64,000 bases of DNA from Margaritifera margaritifera. Taxonomy: Eukaryota; Mollusca; Bivalvia; Unionida; Margaritiferidae. Both the position numbers and the translations under genes were made by a program. A model generated the notes under the pieces. That model saw only the letters and a program-made list of their open reading frames with translations, had not been told where the DNA came from and searched no databases. The first letter of the stretch is position 1; the number at the start of each line of letters is the position of its first letter. Below are positions 22,861-34,722 of this stretch, one piece after another. Where the stretch lies: assembly GCA_029931535.1 (NCBI GenBank), contig JAQPZY010001670.1, positions 4,004,001 through 4,068,000 on the forward strand, given 5' to 3'.

Positions 22861-23214
22861 AAGTCTATTGCATTTTTGTGGTCAATTTTCAAACTGCTTT
22901 ATATCAGTACCAAATCAACTCAAAACAAAACGCCAAAAGAAAAGATTGAAATAGTGTGTGTATGGATGCATGTGTGCGCATGAAATAAAAGCTCCCATGT
23001 TGTTGATAAAAGCACAAATAATTATTTACACAGAGATAAGATTGAAGAAAGTAGGAAGGGGAATAATAAATATATCTTCTTACTTACTTTTTATACATTC
23101 TGGTAAATAGAAAAGATACACATTTGAAATATTTTATTTCGCTAAGGTCCAATATTTGTTTTTTTCTTCTCTGTTTTAATTTTCCCCGGCCTCTAATGAT
23201 ATCTTTTTATCGTC

Positions 23215-23390
23215 TAGGTTTGAATTTCTTAGAGGGAGTAGGTTCTTCTTCTTCTTCTTCATTTTTCATGAGATCTCCACCACTCGTTCTTCTTCTTTCT
23301 TTTGCTTGTCCTCCTTTCTTTTTTTCTTTCACTTTCGTTTTGTTATGTCATGTTTTATGTCGTGTAATTTCGAATCATTTTTTGTAAATA
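23215..23390 (-). other. Highly charged minus-strand reading frame
   Basis: The minus strand reads KVKEKKKGGQAKERRRTSGG, then NEEEEEEEPTPSKKFKPRR before a stop. Acidic run plus basic clusters resemble a nuclear-localisation-type segment. It may be a remnant of a small Polinton protein or a product of the CTT-rich DNA. No family assigned. Confidence 0.3.
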
Positions 23391-23429
23391 TCTCACCTAG
23401 AGTGTGATCTATTGTTGCTCTTCCATCTT

Positions 23430-23760
23430 CACAGGTTGAAAGTGCAATTGGAACTGAGCGATATCACCGTCTTATGTGGGTATTATGACAATAACTACGT
23501 TCTGTGTCGCCCCACATGGAAAGAGAAGCTTCGACACAAGTTTACCCTAGCTATTTTGACGATGGAATGATTGATCCGTATGTATTTCAACCATCACCAT
23601 GACCACGAAGAGAGACAAGATTATCCAAGAGTAGAAGTCGCTCGGTACCGCTTGAGGTTTTATTTCCATAACCATTATTCGAACAATGTAACTTCCAGAA
23701 AATTTGGTACGACAGCCTACACCCCCCCCCCCCATACACACACACAGAGTCAAATTTAAA
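23430..23760 (+). pseudogene. Coding-like segment before the P2 polymerase
   Basis: Frames read LELSDITVLCGYYDNNYVLC and PTWKEKLRHKFTLAIL near 23450-23550, then DYPRVEVARYRLRFYFHNHY near 23620-23680. The content looks protein-like (aromatic and charged alternation) and sits just before recognisable polymerase sequence, so it may be part of the same gene. Not recognised by itself. A poly-C run at 23721-23732 follows. Confidence 0.35.
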
Positions 23761-23769
23761 GATTGTATG

Positions 23770-25085
23770 TTCCAATACCCTGCAGAGAAAGCAGTCGCGT
23801 TCATTACAGACTGATTTGAGTCTATGTTGTTTGAGTTGAAACGACAGTGTCGAGCCGAAGGTCAAGATCGTTTGCGACTTTCTATCCCACACGGCATTTT
23901 AATCTCCCATTGGGATCAAATTTAGCAAATCTGCTATATTAACACCTTCCAAAATCATAGAAAAAAGTCAGCACGTACAGTAATCCAAAGACAAGTTCGA
24001 CATCACCGATGGAAAAGCGACTGTGCATGTGATTCACGTTTCGTCTTCTTTATGCAACGGGCGGCAACGTTGCAAAGTATTATCAGTTGATCATCTCCCG
24101 ACCACTAAACGAAGTATCGTCAAGATCGACAATAGCAAAGACAATATGTGTTTAGCAAGTGCCATCGTGGTGGCTGGAGCCCATGCAGAGAAAACCGATG
24201 CGCCGGAATGGAAGCGACTGTGGGGAAGCATTAGAAAATCACACAAACCGAAACAACGGAGAAAACAAGATACACTTTTAGAGTAAGCAGGGGTTTCAAA
24301 AGAGACCGTGTGTGGACTCCATGAGATGCATAACATTGAAGAAGTGTAGCACCTTACTACACGTTGAAAGTTCACCCCCTAAGTCATACTCGAAGATTTC
24401 TTCTTTTGAGGATCAAATTTTCCTGACGGAAAATGTATTCACCTCTATCATCATCATCAAAATCATTTCGATGCTGTTACCAATCTCAAAGGATTTCTCA
24501 GATGCGGATACTTTTGCCAAAAATGTAACGTGGGCTTCAACAATCAGGAGCAACCTCTACATTGTGCAGTGAGACGTTGTCATTTTAGTGTCGAATCTTT
24601 GTGATGCAAAATGTGTCAGAAATGTGTACCAATTTCAGAGACTCTCATGTTTGTCTAGAACAGAAACGATGCTTAATTTGTCATCACCTCGTCGATGTCT
24701 TTCATAAATGTTGCATTTAGCAATACGTCAGCGAACAAAACGAAATGTTGAATAACAAAGAACAAGAAGAAATAGACACGAAACCATCCGGTGGATTTGA
24801 TCAGCATTGACTTTGAATGTTCACAAGACACAGGCAACTAACTTTTGTACAGCCCATTGGTCTTGTAGTGAGCGTATTCATGAACCTTCAATCCATCACT
24901 GTCGGTTTTGTAGCGTGCTTGCGGGCGGAGGAGAAAAGATATTTGCTGGACCCAACACTCTTTCCGATTTCACTCAGTGGGTATTGGAACTCAATGACGA
25001 CTGGGATGAAGATGTACAAGAGGCATTTGAAAAGTTCTGAATATTTTGTTATAACTTGTTTGTCTCTTTGAACCAGTCAATAGAC
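23770..25085 (+). pseudogene. P2 DNA polymerase B, N-terminal and exonuclease part
   Basis: In order: FELKRQCRAEGQDRLRLSIP near 23830, KFDITDGKATVHVIHVSS near 23995, IVKIDNSKDNMCLASAIVVA near 24120, a Cys-rich block beginning FDAVTNLKGFLRCGYFCQKC near 24460 and containing many Cys/His pairs up to about 24720, then LISIDFECSQDTG near 24797. The last carries the Asp and Glu of the exonuclease I motif. A further Cys-rich block reads CTAHWSCSERIHEPSIHHC, followed by FAGPNTLSDFTQWVLEL. This order is that of the large animal Polinton polymerases. At least five frame changes and several stops occur. The gene is cut at about 25085 by the mariner insertion. Confidence 0.85.
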
Positions 25086-25089
25086 AAAA

Positions 25090-26215
25090 TAACGTACTAT
25101 AAAGTGATATGAAGCTTTAAGTGCAGCACATCATACACCTTCAGAAATATGCGTGTGATGGAACATAAGTAAATGACAGTGACCTAAAAATGTCGGAGAA
25201 GGGGAACAATTCTATTAGTATGCAAAGAGCATACTTTAAAATTAGGGCCCTCTGAGGGTACTCTCTGACTGATATTTGATGAAGTTTACGGATGTAATTC
25301 TCTGTCATATCATACAATCTGGAGATGGGTTCATCGTTTTAAAGTTGGTCGCGAATCCATGGAAGAAGTCTCGTGTTTTGGAAGACCGTTATCTGCTATG
25401 GCCGAGCGGGAAATGGCTGCTATGAAGGGGGCAATTGATGAAGATGCTCGATAGACAGTGGAATATATTTATATTATCACTAGTGTTAATTCGTCAGCTA
25501 TTTTTAGTATATTGAAGAATTCTTTGCAGCTCAGAACGGTTTGTGCAAGATGGCTGATCAAAGCAGACTCGGGTTGAAATCGCCAAACTGCTACTGAATC
25601 AGATTGTCACAAGTGATGAAACATAGATTAACTTTCTTGAACCAAACTCAAGCAAAAAAATTACAGATGGAATCTGAGAAAACGAGCAGAGACCATAAAT
25701 CGCCCTACATAGTCAGACTGTCAAGAGATTTTTATACTCATTATTTTTCAATCGAAACTGCCAGGTTGGCCAGGTACATGCGCGTGACTCTGCTAGTGTC
25801 ACTGGACATTTTTATGCCTCGAAAGTGTTGCCAAAAGTTGTTGAACACTGCCGAACCACCCGTCCGCGCACCGGTACCCTAAGTATCTATTTAATCCATC
25901 ATAGCACAACAGTGTATAAATCTGCTGTCGTGACAAACTTTCTGAAGGAGCACAGCTTCCAAACTCTGATACATCTTCCCCACAGCCCTGATTTAGCTCC
26001 AAGTGAATTTTAGTTGAACCCCATTATCAAAGATTTGCTAAAGGGCCGAGATTTGAAAGCCGACATGAGTTTGCAAGTGCAGTGTTCCATTGTATGAACA
26101 ACATACCAAAAAGAGAATATAAAACAACATTGAACAATTGGATACTCAGGCAGAAAATGTTTATAAGTGCATGGGGAGCACTTCGAGGGATGCACTGACG
26201 TACTATCTAAACACA
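25090..26215 (+). mobile_element. Mariner (Tc1/mariner) transposon copy inside the P2 polymerase
   Basis: From a start at about 25191 (MSEKGNN) the plus strand reads YHTIWRWVHRFKVGRESMEE with SCFGRPLSA, the helix-turn-helix part of mariner transposases. It then shows SDET with a following stop near 25616 (first catalytic Asp), HHSTTVYKSAVVTNFLKEHS near 25900 (the second Asp position appears as Ser) and LPHSPDLAPSEF near 25975 with the third Asp. The C-terminal part reads NPIIKDLLKGRDLKAD and GEHFEG near 26180. Stops and frameshifts make it inactive. Terminal inverted repeats and the TA target duplication were not located. It lies in the same orientation as the polymerase. Confidence 0.85.
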
Positions 26216-26229
26216 GACCCTGAATTTCG

Positions 26230-27190
26230 ACTGGTCGTTGAAGACTATGATGTCATAGACATCGTATCTTTGGATACTCGTGACGGTCTTTTGGGAGGAC
26301 AGACGAATGCCACATGCCTGTTGTATGAACGAATATCAAGGCGAACAAATAAAATATATCGACGTGTTTTCGCTGTAACAATAGGTCTGCAAATATTTTC
26401 AATTCTTCCGACCGCCCTCAAATTATGAAAGAACACATTGACGTAGAACACATTCATCAGTACAAATGTCGAATCAAAAGCAAAGTTCTTCTACCTACAG
26501 ACTTGTATCATCACGTGTTACCTCATCATTGGAACGGAACACCCATGTTTGCATTATGTCACCCGTGTGCTGAAACTTGTGATAAACACGAACCCTGCCT
26601 TCACGACGACAAACGAGCTTTGACTGGAACGTGGGTCAATGTGGAATTGTTCCACGCTCTCTATTGTGTATATCAGTTGTTAAACGCATACGAAAGCATT
26701 TCCCTAGCACAGAACAAGGAAAGATGTATGCGATGGTGCCAAATCGTGCAGGCAATCGAAATGAAACGCATGGAGCTCAACGAAGGAAGACGAGTCCTTG
26801 CCACAGCTATACTCATTTGTTTCTAGAGAAAAATTGTATCATTACTGCTTACGTGACAGCCAATGCCCGTTTGAATATATACTCAGTTCTGGAACATCTA
26901 AGTGATCGTGTACTTTACTTCGACACCGACAGCTGTATGTACCTCGATAGAACAGAATGTTATCAACCCCAAATCGAGACGAATGTTTAAGAGCGTGAAC
27001 CGACGAACATCCCGAAGATACCATACTTACCAGCTGCGGACCCAAAAATTAAAGATACCAGTACCGAGATAAGAAAGATAACTTCACACGGCATGCATAG
27101 TGAACGGACTTGCACTTAGTTATCACTCCAGTCAAGTCGTGAACTTTGACTTGCTGTCTTGACGCCATGAAAGGATTAGGAACATTTCGT
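26230..27190 (+). pseudogene. P2 DNA polymerase B, palm and C-terminal part
   Basis: After the mariner the polymerase resumes: SLDTRDGLLGGQTNATCLLY near 26270, KYIDVFSL near 26350 (motif A with its Asp), YKCRIKSKVLLPTDLYH near 26465, CHPCAETCDKHEPC and ALTGTWVNVELFHAL near 26560-26660, a shortened GRRVLATA block near 26790, then ITAYVTANARLNIYSVLEHL and VLYFDTDSCMYLDR near 26910 (motif C with an intact Asp-Thr-Asp). The interval between exonuclease and palm present in full-length enzymes is missing, replaced by the mariner. The helical region before motif C is shortened. The downstream frame continues with stops into the 48-bp repeat. Confidence 0.88.
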
Positions 27191-27205
27191 CATAACCCAT
27201 GATCC

Positions 27206-27350
27206 ACACAAGATTACACGTTTATCTGGTTACCAAGTCGTCAGTACAACTCCATTCAAGATAACACGTTTGTCATGTCACCAAGTCGTCAGTACAACCC
27301 CATTCAAGATAACACATTTGTCAGGTCACCAAGACGTGAGTAAATCCTTG
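27206..27350 (+). repeat. 48-bp tandem repeat at the polymerase C-terminus
   Basis: Nearly three units of 48 bp with the core TTCAAGATAACACGTTTGTC. As 48 is a multiple of three, the polymerase frame stays the same through the array and reads KITRLSG and QVVSTTPF repeatedly. This is an in-frame expansion of 16 residues. Confidence 0.85.
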
Positions 27351-27765
27351 GTGAAAGTCCATAAATTGTCTGCGATAAACAAGTGCGACTTCAGAATTAC
27401 AAAACCGTACCTTACAGCTGACAACTGAGTATAAAAGAAAGAGTTCAAGAGATGAGATCGTATTGACCTGAGATGTTGACCTAGAATATATATTTTTGAA
27501 CCATGGGTATCTGAACACAATAAAAAGAGATTTTCCAGGTACGCTCGGTAACGGTAAGTGTCCATGCTGCTGTTCACCAGTTTGTTATTCAAGTACAAAT
27601 CCATTTCGCTGAACAACGAATGCATGAATTTGTTGAGGAGAACCACTATGGTAACTTTCCCTGGATTACTGTTGTCCATATTGAGAACTTTGACTCTCAG
27701 GTTCAAGTAACTGTTATTCAGATCGATGTAATCTTCGCTTTGTCCTTTGATTTCAAATTCGATAG
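27326..27765 (-). pseudogene. P2 capsid-type protein, conserved helical-beta block
   Basis: A 126-codon frame on the minus strand reads VVLLNKFMHSLFSEMDLYLN near 27640, NKLVNSSMDTYRYRAYLENL near 27570 and ends at 27326. This block, with a HSLFS motif, an LN turn and a YRAYLE motif, is a hallmark of a capsid-associated protein family widespread in animal Polintons. The upstream end and most of the C-terminal half are missing. The frame ends tail to tail with the polymerase repeat, with about 25 bp of overlap. Confidence 0.7.
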
Positions 27766-28015
27766 GTGTTGTTATTTATTGTTCTTTTTCTGAACGTGTT
27801 TATGAGATCTGAAGGGTTTTTGAAGCCTCTCTCTGCTTTGTCTTTGGTGTGGCATAGAGGAAGCAGCAATATCTTGGCCAGAAGTGTGAAGCGAATTTAT
27901 AGGGGTATCTCGGCGACTCAAAAGATCTTTTCCAGTTTGAAGCAAAAAGAATTTCCCGCTTTCATGAAAGCTTCTTTAAGACTTTATTTGTCAGTGAGTA
28001 CCCTTTGAAGAAATT
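27766..28015 (-). pseudogene. P2 small protein between capsid genes
   Basis: The minus strand reads KAGNSFCFKLEKIFWVAEIP near 27960 and FTLLAKILLLPLCHTKDKAE near 27880, then FKNPSDLINTFRKRTINN. In related elements a small glycine-rich protein with a central hydrophobic helix occupies this place. Here most glycines are not conserved, so the assignment is tentative. An in-frame stop follows EIPL. Confidence 0.4.
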
Positions 28016-28019
28016 CTTT

Positions 28020-28720
28020 GCATTGCGTCAAAGCTGTATCTTTTAAAGCATGCAATCCTCGAGTAACCTTTGTTTTTAATAGATTGGTGCTGTCGTACAA
28101 AAAGCTGATTTTAACGACATCAGAGTATACAAACATCAAATTAATTATTTCGTTCAACACAATAAGGAAGCGAAAATAATTCTAGAATCGATCGTTGATG
28201 TGAATATCTCTTGAATGCTGTGCTATGTTCGTGTTTCCACCCAGAAGAGCAAACAAACTAGCAGAAAATCTGATAGAGAGCGTTTTACCGTAGGAAAAAT
28301 CCATTTTAAGACGGTGGAAAATGCTATGGTACTCGATCAGTATACTTCGCCATGTTCTGTCCAGTGCTTTGCCAAACTGATCGTTGAACATTACTGAGAT
28401 TGTTTCGACGAGATTTTGAGCATTAAAAAAAATCCTGTAGGAATTCTCATGAAATGATATCAATTGGGGATTTGCTGGTGATGGTGTTTTGGATTCGTAA
28501 ATAAGAGGAACATTTTTCCAAGTATTCTTGAACTTGTTCGTTGAATATTTTGACGAAAAAAGTGGTTTGATCTCCAACCTCATTTCAAACTTGATTGGGA
28601 TGAATGATTTCTACAAAACTACTTCCCAATTAGCTTCCAAATTCAATTGTATGGAGGGTTGCTGTTGTGACGTGAAGAGTGTTGACTGGCTTTGGCAGCG
28701 AACCACATAAACAAAAGCAA
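28020..28720 (-). pseudogene. P2 minor capsid-type protein
   Basis: The frame begins at about 28710 with MFAFVYVVRCQSQSTLF, continues QPSIQLNLEAN, stop, EVVL, and then a 133-codon stop-free block (28182-28583) reading SFHENSYRIFFNAQNLVETI, NDQFGKALDRTW and FHRLKMDFSYGKTLSIRFSA. A downstream block near 28150 reads IINLMFVYSDVVK. The pattern (short N-terminal beta segment, W/EVAL-type block, VYSDVV motif) matches Polinton minor capsid proteins, and the P3 gene at 49.2-49.9 kb appears related. It is divergent from nothing recognised on the right and lies upstream of the small protein at 27.8-28.0 kb. Confidence 0.55.
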
Positions 28721-31700
28721 ACATCAGCAGCAGCCGCAACAACAGTATTAGTCGGTGTGGTGTGGGAAACTTGTTCGAAAAATCAAATCGTCTTTTTATG
28801 ACAGATTGCTCTGGTTTTTTGTATGATTTGAGTTGCTCTCAAACACGTAAGTTTGCAACAAGGGGATTAATAATTGTGAACCATTTGATAGAGTCGTTTC
28901 ATTGGCCATCATTCCAATTCATCGTTGAAATATACCAACGGTAGCAGTATTTGACATTAACGGGTCATATGCGACCACTTAAAGATATAATTAATTCAAG
29001 TTTGTATTCCATTTATTAGATATTTGAGAGTAATTAATATCCATATTTATGTTTATCTATCTGTCTACCAATCTGTCCAGAGATATAGATGTATAGATAC
29101 ATAGACGAAGTGATAGGTATGTAAAAATGAATGTATCTTGCAATATATTGTTTAAGTGTGTGTAAAAAATATTCCGTAAACCATATGATGGCGCAATTTT
29201 ATTTTCAGAAAGCATTTTCTCGCTTCTTTGTATTAAAACACATCCTAATGTAGCAACAAATGAATACGAAACAGAAGCCTGCCTACAAAAATTTCGGTCA
29301 TTACTAAAAGCACGTAAGTCATGCATACAAAACAAAAGACTTGTGGTGAAGTTACCCTCGCACAAAAATGCTCACTTTTTATTAGCCTGGCACCAAAATG
29401 CTCAGGTTTTACATAAATTTTGATCAGACCACAGCTTTTATTTAGCACAGCTTTGTTTATTAGAACTAATTCAAAGACAGTTAAAACGATAATTATTTTC
29501 CTAATCAACTAATTTAATAGTTTGTCAATAGTTTGAAAATATCCGTTCAATTGTTGCCGTTAGCTAGCTTTTTTAGTAACTTAGCCATGAAAAAAATACC
29601 TTTGAAACATGACATAACAATGGGTAAATACGTTTCATACTTCCGTAATAAGTGGCTTATAGACGGTGTAAACAAAAAGTACCACTAGGGACTCACTCCA
29701 TTTCGATTTGTTCGGAACTAATACGTACCAGGAAATTATAATTTGCATCCTAAAAATAAAATTCTTATGATGCGACTTCTGCACTATGTGGACGTTCCTT
29801 GCTCTGACAGATCCAATTTTTAGTGCTAATGTAGCATTTTTGTTATATATAAAATCATTTTTAATTTCCGCTCTAAAGCTCATCCTCCGAATGTATATGT
29901 CCGTTGTATGGCGGAGATCAGTTCTGTTCAATCACGCATCCGATTCTTTACTAACATACTGAGTGCTGCCAATTAATGTTATACAAGTTGATTGCTTACT
30001 AAGGATTATTCCAAAGAGGCAAGTAATAGGTCTCACCAGCTGAGTGACCTTAATGTACCGCTCAATATAAACAATACATCCCTATTCAAATCAGTGCCTT
30101 GTTTGCTAAAATACGTCAGGTAAGATCGGTAAATGTGGAGGACAAACATCTTCGTTGCATAATATCTTCAAAGGGCTTTGAAGAACACAAGCGTTTCAAT
30201 GGCAGTGGTTTCACTAAAAATGTAAGGAAATGTGCTTTCATATCTTTATAATACTTATCAGGAAGATTTTTCAAACGGCTGAAGTTATTTTAACGGGAAT
30301 TGTATCTTCTGCGAATTGTTTCATTTCTTGAAAGATATGCGCGACGCTTGTGCGACATTGTCTTTGTTCAAACAAAATTTTTAACAAAGTATGGATTTGT
30401 CTAGGCATAAAGTTCATAAACTTGAAAACATTAAACCATATTTAACAATGTTAGAAACTACATGTTTATCTGATAAACCAGCAAGGATAGCGCACGTTAC
30501 GCTCATACGTTGTCCATTAGATTTTATTTCAGTAGATGTAGCCGGCGATACGGTTGTGGAAACTAAGTGAGTTTGAAGATACACACGGATATACTTTTAG
30601 CCGAATTAATCCTGTCTAGACATTTTCGAGTCATTCATCAGAAAGACGTTTGAGAAGATCAATATCATTGTGTAAGTGACAAAAAAGTAGATTACCATCA
30701 ATATCCTGCTCACATCTTTCTCATGACAATGATAAGATTGCCACTAATAATGAGCATGCTGGTGAAGTCGATTTTGATGCTAGAGATATTGTCAAGTTTG
30801 TCAAATATGATATTTTCAGTCTTTCTAGAGGACCAGAAAACATCCATCAACAGGAACCTTCAATTCCCTAACTGTCTGAAACTCAGTAAAACCTTCACCT
30901 CAGCCTGCCCCCAATCAAAATATGTTACGAGAGTTTTTTCATATGATCTGTATCAGAAATGACGTTTTTTTCAATAAACTGTCATGCGTCGATCTTAGAT
31001 CTGTAAGTGGAAATAAATCATTGGTGTATTTTCTTGCGGAAGAGCTTGAAAGTGATTAGTATTAATATAGGGCCCTGTTATTGTGGCAACAATCGATTCT
31101 GGGACCACTGATACATGAATGTAGGGACTCTTTTGACAAGTATGTGATTTCCGAGAGACAAAATATTGCTTCAGATGATTTATTTCAACGTTTATGCTCA
31201 CTTATTGTTGAAACGTGTAGATTCTGCAAGGAAATCTCCATACACGATTAAACTAAAAGTCTCTGAGCAAACCGTTTTAAAATGATATCTATTTCATTTA
31301 TGTGCAATCTTACGGCGTGTTTCGAGGCTCTATTGCCATTTATATAAAATGTTTACGTTCAAACTATCGTGCCTATTCAATAATTTAATGTCTATATAAA
31401 CACAAAAATGGTGATAAAAGTGTTCCAACATGAACCAATTTTAGATACAACATTTTCTTTATTAGTATAGACTGGTACAGTGATACTGTTACATATATTG
31501 CTGTTACTTGATGCATTTGTAAGAACGAAACCACAAAGCATATCATGCTGAAAATCTTGATCAAAGTGCATTCTAAACCAGGCCATAAGAGATTTAGATT
31601 TAAGCAAATTCATTAGTAGTATATAAGAATTTGGGCGTCAGTGTATTTTGAAATGATGTTAGAATGCATGCGAACATAAATAAAACTATTAATCACAAGA

Positions 31701-31990
31701 AATAGGGTTATTACATAAAAAAGGCTTGTACGGATAAAACACCCTCAATGTATTCACTATTGTTGTTTACATTCAAAGCATTCTTTACCGTTCCAAATAC
31801 ATATGGGTATAAATATAATTCAATTATTTCATTTGATAACCTAAACTGAGCAGGTTAATCATTCAAAACAACGCATTTCTCCAACAATCCAGTTTATCTA
31901 TCGGTCCAACTATATGTTCATCATTTCATCCATATATCCACATATTTATCCATGAATATAAAAAATAGAAACAATACAAAAATACAAATG
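28721..31990. other. No gene recognised; one coding-like block
   Basis: Mostly AT-rich DNA with short frames. At 30380-30880 the plus strand reads HKVHKLENIKPYLTMLETTC, SDKPARIAHVTLIRCPLDFI and, after shifts, EVDFDARDIVKFVKYDIFSL, which looks like decayed protein-coding sequence of unknown origin. A small direct repeat of a CACAAAAATGCTCA-like block lies at about 29360 and 29390. Confidence 0.35.
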
Positions 31991-32259
31991 ATTATCCAAT
32001 TCATTGCATAATATCACTGACTGTTTATCACAAAAAGAAGGTAAATGTTATAAAATGGGTGAACGATACATTCGATACATCAAAGACATTTAGCCAGCAT
32101 CACCTGTATCAAATGTCCATTTTTATAAATTGTGTCAAATAAGTTTATTTTTAATTATTTAATCATCGTTTCATCATATAAATATAATTTTTAATCTGGA
32201 GAGAGAGATAGAGAGAAAGAAAGAAAGAGGAACGGAGACGGATACATTCAGTCCATCTA

Positions 32260-32620
32260 TATATATATAGAAGCGGTTCAATTCCGATTCATAGTCCTGA
32301 ATAAAGTCATAACAATCTGGCAGAGAGAGACGCCGTAGCATTCTGGGGAACAATTTATATTTTGTACCAGATCATTGTCTTCTGCTTCTGCGTTAAAAAG
32401 TACCTTGTTCAATATTTACATTAAGCTACCTATTCAGGACGTGTTCAGCATTTTAATGTTGATATAGTAATAAGCTGGTTCCATTATCATGTAGGTTAGC
32501 ACTGTTACTGTAAAAATCAACTATTCATTACTTTTAATGCTGACATCATATCAGTCATGTTTTTCCAATTATCTACAAACAAATTCTAACTATTAAAGTT
32601 GATGACGACACGGCACATAC
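32260..32620 (+). repeat. Diverged duplication, left copy
   Basis: The block containing CAGATCATTGTCTTCTGCTT and the following 200 bp resemble 34265-34460 (CAGATCACTGTCCTCTATTT and following) in the same order and orientation. A later GATGACGACACGGCAC block at about 32600 resembles GTCGACGATACGGCAC at 35330. A duplicated segment of up to 3 kb with large differences is likely. Confidence 0.5.
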
Positions 32621-33200
32621 ATTTTTGCATCTAAAATGGATATGTGAACTTGGTCAAAGATGAATTACGTTCATACTTGTTGTAGCTAAAAAAAAAACTC
32701 TTTCTAACTTTGGTTCAAATTGGAAAGAGTTGTACAATGTTAGTATCTACATGTCATTTTAAACAGGAGATAAATGCTATCGTATATACGGCTGTTGTAT
32801 CCAGTTGTTTTCTATATGTTATACACAGAGTTATACTTGCACTCAATGTTGAAAGTTTAGCACAAATCTATCATTTGACTTTGTATTGATCACGAAATCT
32901 AACGTAGTTTCTTCGAGAAGCACGGGTGACAGATAAAGGGAATATTTTATTTTCCAATATTCAAAAAGCCATGTACACCTGATATCAACTCGGAAATCGT
33001 TCCAGCAACCAAACTCTGACACTTATGTATGTGACATTGACAATTATTTTTGAGAATCATCTCACCATTGGACGTAGCAAATAGCAATTATGACTGCCAG
33101 GGGTTATAAACGCGTTTCAAAATGAACTCATTTTAATAGAATTTACATTGATACTGTTAGAGTTACTTTGACACTAAGCAAAATATTTTTATCTGTAATT
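32621..33200. other. No gene seen
   Basis: AT-rich, no recognisable frame or repeat apart from the general similarity of this region to 34.2-35.4 kb. Confidence 0.4.
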
Positions 33201-33204
33201 TGGA

Positions 33205-33670
33205 AATCAGGAACGTCATGTTACCAAACTCAATCAAATTACACTCTTTACCAGTCCCTACAATCTAAATATCGATACTGAAGTAACACCAGTCTCTACA
33301 AGCTCAATACCGATACTAAAGAGACACCAGTCCCTACAAGCTAAATGTCGATACTGAAGTAACACCAATCCCAACAAACTAAATATCGATACTGAAATCA
33401 AGAACGATATATTACCAAAGTCAATCAAATTACACTCTTTACCAGTCCCTACAAGCTAATGTCGATACTGTAGTAACACTACTTCCTACAAGCTAAATAT
33501 CGATGCTGAAGTAACACCAGTCCCTACAAGCTAAATATCGATACTGAAGTAACACCAGTCTCTACCAGCTTAATACCGATACTGAAGTAACACCAGTCCC
33601 TACAAGATAAATACCGATACTGAAGTAACACCAGTCCCTACAAGCTAAATATCGATACTGAAGTAACACA
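33205..33670 (+). repeat. 38-bp minisatellite with higher-order structure
   Basis: About eleven units with the core CCCTACAAGCTAAATATCGA, then TACTGAAGTAACACCAG. Units contain the 8-bp palindrome TATCGATA. A longer block starting ATCAATCAAATTACACTC-like near 33226 recurs near 33422 (about 190-bp spacing), so units are grouped into a higher-order repeat. Confidence 0.85.
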
Positions 33671-34264
33671 TCGGTAAAATGTAAAAGAAATATAAGGATG
33701 AGAATGTATTTAAAAGTATCTTAGAAATTATACAAGCAGAAATACAATTTTAAATGGTCAAATAGTTAAACAAAGTCCTCTTATGGATTACTGACATTCA
33801 AGCTACTCACTATCTTCACCTACTTTTAAGGTTTTATTTAGAATTATGGATATGTCTGGGCATTTATATAACTCATGTCAAATATTTAATTTCAAGAGAG
33901 AAATAAGCAAATAAATCACCAAAGATGATACAGCCAGTTCATTAATCTACATAAATACATTCATTTCTCGTGTCCCATTTGTCTGTTTATTAACTTGTTG
34001 ATTAATCCACCCATATATTCACCGATATAACAGATAAACAAACGATGATCTATTTAAATGAGTTTTAAAAAAGAAAACACGAATGTTCATTCTACTGAGA
34101 AAGTGGATATACAACAATGTTCAAAAGTGCGTGAAAATTACATTTGATTAATTCATGATACTTAACGACCATTCGCTGTATTCCGTTGGTAACTATATTG
34201 TCATATAGTTTTGTCTGTACATAATTATTTTCCATTAAAACCAATGATTAAATGTATAACCATG
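33671..34264. other. No gene seen
   Basis: AT-rich unassigned DNA. Confidence 0.4.
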
Positions 34265-34460
34265 TAGAAGATGGGGATACCGTACCTTCCCCAGGACTAC
34301 ATTATAAATTGGTTCCAGATCACTGTCCTCTATTTCTGTGTATAATCATTACCTTTTAAGATATCTACACTTAGCTAAATACTCTGATAGTAATTGGTGT
34401 TTTTTTAAAACTGATACTGAAAAGTATTAAACTGGTCCAACTATTATGTACCGTGGCAAC
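34265..34460 (+). repeat. Diverged duplication, right copy
   Basis: Pair of 32320-32520: shared order of a GGGGATACCGTA-like block, a CCAGATCACTGTCCTC block, an AGCTAAATACTC-like block and a CTGGTCCAACTATTATGTA-like block. Confidence 0.5.
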
Positions 34461-34722
34461 ATCAGCAATGAGATGACACTCTCCTTGGGATGACAAAATA
34501 ATCCTACACTTCATTTCTACCTCTTGTATTACGCCTTAGTAGAATTTAAATATTGTATTTTTGCATATGCATAGGTATGTTTAACGCCTGTGTTTATGCA
34601 TGTACATTAGCTGTTTTTGAATATACACATCGGTGTCGGTTAATTCTACGTTATGTAGGAGATCTTCATCAGACTAATGTGCACACTCTCCTAATAAGAG
34701 ATAAATGTCTTTTGAAACAAAA

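Larger units (their letters stand above)
22470..28720. mobile_element. P2: Polinton/Maverick element, decayed
   Basis: Plus-strand polymerase B remnants (to about 27.2 kb) converge on minus-strand capsid-type genes (27.3-28.7 kb). A mariner copy has replaced or interrupted the middle of the polymerase. No integrase, ATPase or terminal inverted repeat was recognised, so only part of an element remains and the limits are approximate. Base composition is closer to balanced than in P1, and the polymerase belongs to a different Polinton subtype. Confidence 0.75.
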
